Source: Roseateles violae
GTDB taxonomy: Bacteria; Pseudomonadota; Gammaproteobacteria; Burkholderiales; Burkholderiaceae_C
Assembly: GCF_030410485.1 (NCBI RefSeq)
Contig: NZ_JAUHHC010000007.1
Coordinates: 1 to 64,000, forward strand
DNA length: 64,000 nucleotides
Direction of reading: 5' to 3'
The translations under genes and the position numbers were made by a program. Shown here piece by piece: positions 59,158 to 64,000 of the stretch. Under the pieces are notes generated by a model that worked only from the letters and a program-made list of their open reading frames with translations, had not been told where the DNA came from and ran no database searches. Each line of letters starts with the position of its first letter. Positions within the stretch are counted from its first letter, which is position 1.

Positions 59158-59598
59158 ATGGACATCCACGACATCCTCAAGCGCCTGCCGCACCGCTACC
59201 CGATCCTGCTGGTCGACCGCGTGCTCGAACTGGACAAGGGCCAGCGCATCCGCGCGCTGAAGAACGTGTCGATCAACGAGCCGCATTTTCTCGGCCATTT
59301 CCCGCATCGGCCGGTGATGCCGGGGGTGCTGATCCTCGAGGCGCTGGCCCAGGCCGCGACCTTGCTGGCCCTGCACAGCATGGACACGGTGCTGGACGAC
59401 AAGTCGGTCGTCTATTTCGCCGGCATCGATGGCGCCCGCTTCAAGCGTCCGGTCGAGCCGGGCGACCAGCTCTTCCTCGACGTGACGCTGGACCGCGCTA
59501 AGGCCGGCATCTACAAGTTCACGGGCCGCGCCCTGGTCGGCGAGCAACTGGCCGCCGAGGCGCAGCTGATGTGCACGATGCGCCGCATCGCTGAGTAA
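59158..59598 (+). CDS. fabZ: 3-hydroxyacyl-ACP dehydratase FabZ
   Basis: Dehydrates 3-hydroxyacyl-ACP in fatty-acid synthesis and competes with LpxA for the same substrate pool. It has 146 residues, hot-dog fold. Catalytic His47 is in [14 protein letters not shown] and Glu61 is in EALAQ, 14 residues apart as in the E. coli enzyme. It sits between lpxD and lpxA, the conserved position that couples membrane and lipid A synthesis. Confidence 0.98.
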   Translation: MDIHDILKRLPHRYPILLVDRVLELDKGQRIRALKNVSINEPHFLGHFPHRPVMPGVLILEALAQAATLLALHSMDTVLDDKSVVYFAGIDGARFKRPVEPGDQLFLDVTLDRAKAGIYKFTGRALVGEQLAAEAQLMCTMRRIAE

Positions 59599-59610
59599 GA
59601 GAAGAAGACC

Positions 59611-60381
59611 ATGAGCCGGATTCATCCCACGGCCATCGTCGATCCGGCGGCCCAGCTGGACGGCTCGGTCGAGGTCGGCGCCTACACGCTGATCGGCCCG
59701 CATGTGAAGATAGGCGCCGGCACCGTCGTCGGCCCGCATTGCGTGATCGAGGGCCACACGAGCATCGGCGAGAGCAACCGCTTCTACCAGTTCAGCTCGA
59801 TCGGGGCAGCCAACCAGGACATGAAGTACGCCGGCGAGCCGACCGAGCTGGTGATCGGCGACCGCAACACGGTGCGCGAGTTCTGCACGCTCAATATCGG
59901 CACCGTGCAGGACAAGGGCGTGACCCGCGTCGGCCACGACAACTGGATCATGGCCTACTGCCACCTGGCCCACGACGTCGTGCTCGGCAACCACAATGTG
60001 CTGGCCAATGGCGCGACCCTGGCCGGCCATGTCGAGGTCGGCGACCATGTGACCATCGGCGGCCTGACCGGCGTGCTGCAGCGCATGCGCATCGGCTCGC
60101 AGGCGATGATCGGCTTCCAGGCCCATGTGGCGCAGGACGTGCCGCCCTTCATGACGGTCGACGGCAACCCGCTGACCGCGCGCGCGGTCAATGTGGTTGG
60201 CCTCAAGCGCCGCGGCTTCTCCGACGAGCGCATCGCCACGATCCGCCAGATCCACAAGCTGATCTACCGTTCGGGCCTGACCCTGGCCCAGGCGATTGCC
60301 GAGATCGAGACCCTGGGCGGGGAGGATGCCTTGCTGATGCGCGACTTCCTCGCCGCCGCGACGCGCGGGATCGTGCGCTGA
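59611..60381 (+). CDS. lpxA: Acyl-ACP--UDP-N-acetylglucosamine O-acyltransferase
   Basis: The first step of lipid A synthesis. It has 256 residues: an N-terminal left-handed beta-helix of hexapeptide repeats and a C-terminal helical domain. His121 in [11 protein letters not shown] corresponds to the catalytic His125 of E. coli Lpx[10 protein letters not shown] is also typical. An AAGAAG ribosome site precedes the ATG. The stop overlaps the lpxB ATG (TGATG). Confidence 0.98.
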   Translation: MSRIHPTAIVDPAAQLDGSVEVGAYTLIGPHVKIGAGTVVGPHCVIEGHTSIGESNRFYQFSSIGAANQDMKYAGEPTELVIGDRNTVREFCTLNIGTVQDKGVTRVGHDNWIMAYCHLAHDVVLGNHNVLANGATLAGHVEVGDHVTIGGLTGVLQRMRIGSQAMIGFQAHVAQDVPPFMTVDGNPLTARAVNVVGLKRRGFSDERIATIRQIHKLIYRSGLTLAQAIAEIETLGGEDALLMRDFLAAATRGIVR

Positions 60382-61502
60382 TGAAGCTCGGAATGGTCGC
60401 TGGCGAGGCGTCCGGCGATCTGCTCGGCGGGCTGCTGCTGACCGGATTGCGGCAGCGCTGGCCCGAGCTGCAGAGCGCGGGCATCGGCGGGCCGAAGATG
60501 ATCGCCCAGGGCTTCGAGACCTGGTGGCCGCACAGCAAGCTGTCCATCTTCGGCTATGTCGATGCGCTCTTGAACATCCGCGAGCTGCTGGCCATCCGCA
60601 AGCAGCTGGGCAAGCGGCTGCTGGCCGAGCGACCGGCCGCCTTCATCGGCATCGACGCGCCGGACTTCAATTTCGGCCTCGAGGAACGACTGAAGCAGCA
60701 GGGCGTCAAGACCATCCATTTCGTCTGCCCCTCGATCTGGGCCTGGCGCGCCGAGCGGGTCCACAAGATCAAGCGCTCGGCCGACCATGTGCTGTGCCTG
60801 TTCCCCTTCGAGCCCGAGATCCTGCACAAGGAAGGCATCGGTGCCAGCTATGTCGGCCATCCGCTGGCCGATGCGATCCCGCTGGAGCCACCGAGAGCCG
60901 CCGCCCGTGCGGCACTGGGCCTGGGCGAAGCGGATACCGTCGTCGCCCTGCTGCCGGGCAGCCGGCGCAGCGAGATCAGGTACATCGCGCCGGCGATGCT
61001 GGGTGCTGCCCAGCTGATGGCCCAGGCGCGTCCCGGCTTGCGCTTCGTGATGCCCATCGCGCCGGGCCTGCGCGAGATGCTGGCGCCGCTGCTGCCCGCC
61101 GGGCTGAATATCGAACTGCTGGACGGCCGCTCGCACGAGGCGCTGGCCGCTTGCGACATCACCCTGGTCGCCAGCGGCACGGCGACCTTGGAGGCGGCGC
61201 TGTTCAAGCGGCCGATGGTCATCGCCTACCGCATGCATGCGCTGAACTGGTGGCGGATGAAGGGCAAGAACTACCAACCCTGGGTCGGCCTGCCGAACGT
61301 GCTGGCGCGCGACTTCGTCGTGCCCGAGCTGATCCAGGACAGGTGCACGCCGGAGAACCTGGCCCGCGAGGGCCTGGCCTGGCTTGTTGAGCCCGAGCGC
61401 TATGCGAAGGCGCAGGCCATCTTCCAAGAGCAACACCTGACGCTGCGCTGCAATACCGCGCAAAGAGCCAGCGATGCGATCGCGCAAGTCATCGCTGCTT
61501 GA
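60381..61502 (+). CDS. lpxB: Lipid-A-disaccharide synthase
   Basis: A GT-B glycosyltransferase that joins lipid X and UDP-2,3-diacylglucosamine to form the lipid A disaccharide. It has 373 residues from the ATG overlapping lpx[10 protein letters not shown] at the N-terminus, [16 protein letters not shown] and the later [11 protein letters not shown] are family signatures. Its last 29 bases overlap the rnhB gene in another frame. Confidence 0.98.
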   Translation: MKLGMVAGEASGDLLGGLLLTGLRQRWPELQSAGIGGPKMIAQGFETWWPHSKLSIFGYVDALLNIRELLAIRKQLGKRLLAERPAAFIGIDAPDFNFGLEERLKQQGVKTIHFVCPSIWAWRAERVHKIKRSADHVLCLFPFEPEILHKEGIGASYVGHPLADAIPLEPPRAAARAALGLGEADTVVALLPGSRRSEIRYIAPAMLGAAQLMAQARPGLRFVMPIAPGLREMLAPLLPAGLNIELLDGRSHEALAACDITLVASGTATLEAALFKRPMVIAYRMHALNWWRMKGKNYQPWVGLPNVLARDFVVPELIQDRCTPENLAREGLAWLVEPERYAKAQAIFQEQHLTLRCNTAQRASDAIAQVIAA

Positions 61503-62103
61503 GTCCGCCCCTGAGCAACTCGGGCTGAGCTGGGACGCGATCGGTCTGATGGCCGGCGTCGACGAGGCTGGCCGCGGCCCGCTGGCCGGCCCGGTCGTCG
61601 CCGCGGCGGTGATCCTCGACGACCAGCAACCGATCCGCGGCCTGGCCGATTCCAAGATCCTCAGCGAAAAGAAGCGCGAGCAGCTGTTCGACGAGATCCA
61701 CGCCAAGGCGCTGTGCTTCTGCATCGCCGAGGCGACGGTCGCGGAGATCGACACGCTGAACATCCTGCAGGCGACGATGCTGGCGATGCGCCGCGCGGTC
61801 GAGGGCCTGCGGCTGAAGCCGATCAAGGTGCTGGTCGACGGCAACCGCATCCCGGTGCTGCGCATCCCGGCCGAGGCCATCGTCGGCGGCGACGCGACGG
61901 TGCAGGCGATCTCGGCCGCCTCCATCCTGGCCAAGGTGCACCGCGACCGCCAATGCCACGCGATGCACGAGGCGCTGCCGCATTACGGCTTTGCCAGCCA
62001 CAAGGGCTATGGCACGGCCGAGCATCTGGCGGCGCTGCGCGAGCATGGCCCCTGCGCCTGGCACCGCCAGAGCTTCGCGCCGGTGCGGGAGTGGCAGCGA
62101 TGA
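61474..62103 (+). CDS. rnhB: Ribonuclease HII
   Basis: Cuts the RNA strand of RNA-DNA hybrids, including single ribonucleotides in DNA. It has 209 residues. The metal carboxylates are Asp30 and Glu31 in [12 protein letters not shown], Asp122 in VDGN and Asp140. The start at ATG 61474 overlaps lpxB by 29 bases; ATG 61549 is too close to the active site to be likely. The stop overlaps the next ATG. Confidence 0.97.
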   Translation: MRSRKSSLLESAPEQLGLSWDAIGLMAGVDEAGRGPLAGPVVAAAVILDDQQPIRGLADSKILSEKKREQLFDEIHAKALCFCIAEATVAEIDTLNILQATMLAMRRAVEGLRLKPIKVLVDGNRIPVLRIPAEAIVGGDATVQAISAASILAKVHRDRQCHAMHEALPHYGFASHKGYGTAEHLAALREHGPCAWHRQSFAPVREWQR

Positions 62104-62879
62104 GCAGCGCGACCGTCCTGCATATCACGTCCAAGGACAACCCGGTGCTGCAGCGCCTGCGCAAGCTGAGCCAGGACGGCGGCGCCTACCGCAAGCTCGG
62201 CTCGGTCTGGCTGGAAGGCGACCATCTGGTGCGCGCCTGCCTGCAGCGCGGCCATGCGGTGACGCAGGCGGTGCTAACCGAGGCGGCCGCCGCCGATCCG
62301 GCGCTGCGCGCGCTGGCCGAGGCCGCGCCGCGCATGCTGGTCGTGCCGCTGGCGCTGTTCAAGACCATCAGCGGCCTGGAGTCGCCGGCGCAGATCGGCT
62401 TCGAGGTACCGCATGCCGCCGGGCAAGCTTTGACCCCGGGGCTGGACTCGGTCGTGCTGGACCGGCTGCAGGATGCCGGCAATGTCGGCACCATTCTGCG
62501 CAGTGCGGCGGCCTTCGGCTTCAGGCAGGTGCTGGCGCTGAAGGGCACGGCGGCGCTGTGGAGTCCGAAGGTCTTGCGCGCCGGCATGGGCGCGCATTTC
62601 GGCCTGCGCCTGATCGAGGGCCTGGCGCCGGCCGATCTCGATGCGCTGGCCGCGCCGCTGATCGCGACCAGCTCGCATGCAGAGAAGCAGTTGCACCAGA
62701 TCGTGCTGCCGCAGCCCTGCGCCTGGGTGATGGGTCACGAGGGGCAGGGCGTGCAGGCCGAGCTGATGGCGCGCTGTGCGCTGACGGTCGGCATTCCGCA
62801 GCCGGGCGGCGAGGAGTCGCTGAACGTCGGAAGCGCGGCGGCGATCTGCCTGTACGAGTCGGCGCGCCAGCGCTTATAG
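62100..62879 (+). CDS. TrmH/SpoU-family RNA methyltransferase
   Basis: A SPOUT methyltransferase acting on rRNA or tRNA 2'-hydroxyls. It has 259 residues. An N-terminal substrate-binding domain with [13 protein letters not shown] is followed by the knotted domain. Motif 1 is [14 protein letters not shown], motif 2 is VMGHEGQGV, and motif 3 is [14 protein letters not shown]. The exact target is unknown; RlmB-like or TsnR-like proteins fit. It overlaps rnhB by four bases and is the last gene of the plus-strand cluster. Its final six bases overlap the convergent transporter gene. Confidence 0.9.
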   Translation: MSSATVLHITSKDNPVLQRLRKLSQDGGAYRKLGSVWLEGDHLVRACLQRGHAVTQAVLTEAAAADPALRALAEAAPRMLVVPLALFKTISGLESPAQIGFEVPHAAGQALTPGLDSVVLDRLQDAGNVGTILRSAAAFGFRQVLALKGTAALWSPKVLRAGMGAHFGLRLIEGLAPADLDALAAPLIATSSHAEKQLHQIVLPQPCAWVMGHEGQGVQAELMARCALTVGIPQPGGEESLNVGSAAAICLYESARQRL

Positions 62880-63755
62880 CGCCAGCGCGATCACGCCGGC
62901 CGCGATAAAGGCCGCGCCCAGCAGGCGCCAATGGCGCTCGCCCTCCTGCAGCAACTGGCCGCCGAGCAGGGCGGCGACCAGCATCGACAGCTCGCGCATC
63001 GGCGCGACCCGCGAGACCGGCGCCAGCTGCATCGCGTAGAGCACCAGGATGTAGGCGGCCGGCGAGCAGACCGCCATCAGCAGCACATAAGGCCATTGGC
63101 GGCGCAGCGCGGGCATGAAGCCGGCGCGGTCGCGCAGCACGGCGGGCAGCGAGAAGGGCACGCGCAGCACATTGCCGACCCAGTCGATCAGCAGCGGCGA
63201 GACCAGCAGCACCTTGACCGCATAGCCGTCCACCAGCGTGTAGCTGGCGATCAGCAGGCCGGTCAGACCGCCCCATAGCACGCCCAGGCGTCGCTTCTCG
63301 CGCGCCGCGGCATCGCCGCCGGCGCGGAAGAACAAGGCGGGGCCGCCGGCGATCAGCACGATGCCGCCGACGATGGCGGTCAGGCCCGCCAAGCCGGCCA
63401 GGCCCAGCCGCTCGCCGAAGACCAGCACCGCGGCCAAGCTGGAAACCAGCGGGCCGCTGCCGCGCGCGACCGGATAGACGACGTTCAGGTCCGATACCCG
63501 GTAGCCCTTCAGCAGGCAGCTGAAGTACAGCATGTGGATGGCCGCGCTGGCCAGCGCGCAGACCCAGGCGGTCGGCGGCCATTGCGGGATCTGCCGCCAG
63601 CCGAGGTAAAGCGCCGCCGGTCCCCACAAGAGGCTCACGCCGATCGCGCTGGCCAGCACGAAGTGATGGTTGCCGCCGGCCTTCTTGGCGCCGAGGTTCC
63701 AGACGGCATGCAGCAGCGCGGCGCACAGCACCAGCGCCAGGGCGGTGATCGGCAC
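62874..63755 (-). CDS. DMT-superfamily (EamA-type) transporter
   Basis: An inner-membrane metabolite exporter of 293 residues with about ten helices arranged as two EamA repeats (about 1-140 and 155-293). SDLNVVYPVARGSGP in the first half and the LAPVSRVAPMRELSML segment in the second mark the repeat ends. The substrate cannot be inferred. The start codon is GTG 63755, four bases after the ppsR stop, so the two are probably one transcript. Confidence 0.88.
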   Translation of the reverse strand: MPITALALVLCAALLHAVWNLGAKKAGGNHHFVLASAIGVSLLWGPAALYLGWRQIPQWPPTAWVCALASAAIHMLYFSCLLKGYRVSDLNVVYPVARGSGPLVSSLAAVLVFGERLGLAGLAGLTAIVGGIVLIAGGPALFFRAGGDAAAREKRRLGVLWGGLTGLLIASYTLVDGYAVKVLLVSPLLIDWVGNVLRVPFSLPAVLRDRAGFMPALRRQWPYVLLMAVCSPAAYILVLYAMQLAPVSRVAPMRELSMLVAALLGGQLLQEGERHWRLLGAAFIAAGVIALAL

Positions 63756-63759
63756 GGCT

Positions 63760-64000
63760 TCAGTAGACCAGGCGGTCCGGGCGGATGTCGCGCAGGATCG
63801 TCGTCGCGATCTCCTCGATCGACTTGTGCGTGGACGACAGCCAGGCGATGCCCTCGCGCTTCATCATCTTCTCGGCCTCGTTGATCTCGTAGCGGCAATT
63901 GAGGATGTCGGCGTACTTGCTGCCCGGGCGGCGCTCGTTGCGGATCTGCGAGAGCCGATCCGGGTCGATGGTCAGGCCGAAGCACTTGCCCTTGTGCGGC
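63760..64000 (-). CDS. ppsR: Phosphoenolpyruvate synthase regulatory protein (5' end outside window)
   Basis: A DUF299 bifunctional kinase/pyrophosphorylase that inactivates and reactivates PEP synthase, controlling gluconeogenesis. Only the last 79 residues are present, ending [10 protein letters not shown]. The visible part has [19 protein letters not shown], then YADILNC and the [17 protein letters not shown] end, matching the C-terminus of the PpsR family. The gene continues beyond the right edge. ppsA would be expected nearby, outside the window. Confidence 0.9.
   Translation of the reverse strand, partial: PHKGKCFGLTIDPDRLSQIRNERRPGSKYADILNCRYEINEAEKMMKREGIAWLSSTHKSIEEIATTILRDIRPDRLVY

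Noticed and set aside
63635-63985. A minus-strand open frame across the right end, starting inside ppsR.
   Set aside because: It is out of frame with the recognisable PpsR C-terminus, which reads cleanly to a stop at 63760.

Overview
This is a 64 kb window of high-GC (roughly two-thirds G+C by eye), tightly packed chromosomal DNA from a betaproteobacterium. Gene order and protein sequences fit Burkholderiales, most likely a Roseateles/Rubrivivax-type relative; the family-level placement is inference. It carries 59 protein genes (two cut by the window edges) and one tRNA gene. I see no phage, insertion sequence, CRISPR array or plasmid function. Almost everything is core housekeeping, and no wholly new system is evident. 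The points of interest are regulatory sites, RNA structures and gene-level oddities.

Layout. 1-3551: fatty-acid/electron-transfer genes on + (end of etfA, an acyl-CoA dehydrogenase, a nitronate monooxygenase). 3613-8099: a minus-strand group with two tandem paralogous family-5 solute-binding proteins lacking permeases, a cysteine-cluster protein and a 2-oxoglutarate/Fe(II) oxygenase. 8100-8438: the only gene-free stretch over 300 bases. It holds a perfect 12-bp LacI-family-type palindrome over the putative oxygenase promoter and an FNR-like box upstream of sucA. 8439-14393: the 2-oxoglutarate dehydrogenase operon (sucA-odhB-lpdA) with a guanidinium-type SMR exporter gene inside it. 14438-24350: zapE, a coiled-coil periplasmic protein, an orphan PP2C phosphatase, a DUF465 protein, a DinG/YoaA-type helicase, bamD and rluD (divergent), scpB, and an rluB with very long disordered ends.

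24465-41062: a long colinear array of ndk-rlmN-pilW-rodZ-ispG-hisS-yfgM-bamB-der-hfq-hflX-hflK-hflC-DUF2065-hisZ-purA-phosphoribosyltransferase. Many genes overlap start-to-stop. It links RNA modification, envelope assembly, isoprenoid synthesis, tRNA charging, ribosome assembly, post-transcriptional control and membrane proteolysis. Between der and hfq lies an array of three hairpins, two of which share bases and exclude each other. 41193-41277 is tRNA-Leu(CAG) on minus, back to back with an rnr that lacks the usual N-terminal helix-turn-helix domain and has no obvious start codon.

43649-47639: a minus-strand metabolic group (NAD(P)HX repair enzyme, DadA-like oxidoreductase, amidase). 47803-62879: rpsB-tsf-pyrH-frr-uppS-cdsA-dxr-rseP-bamA-skp-lpxD-fabZ-lpxA-lpxB-rnhB-rRNA methyltransferase, the classic translation, phospholipid, isoprenoid, outer-membrane and lipid A cluster. 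62874-64000: a DMT-family transporter and the C-terminal end of ppsR on minus.
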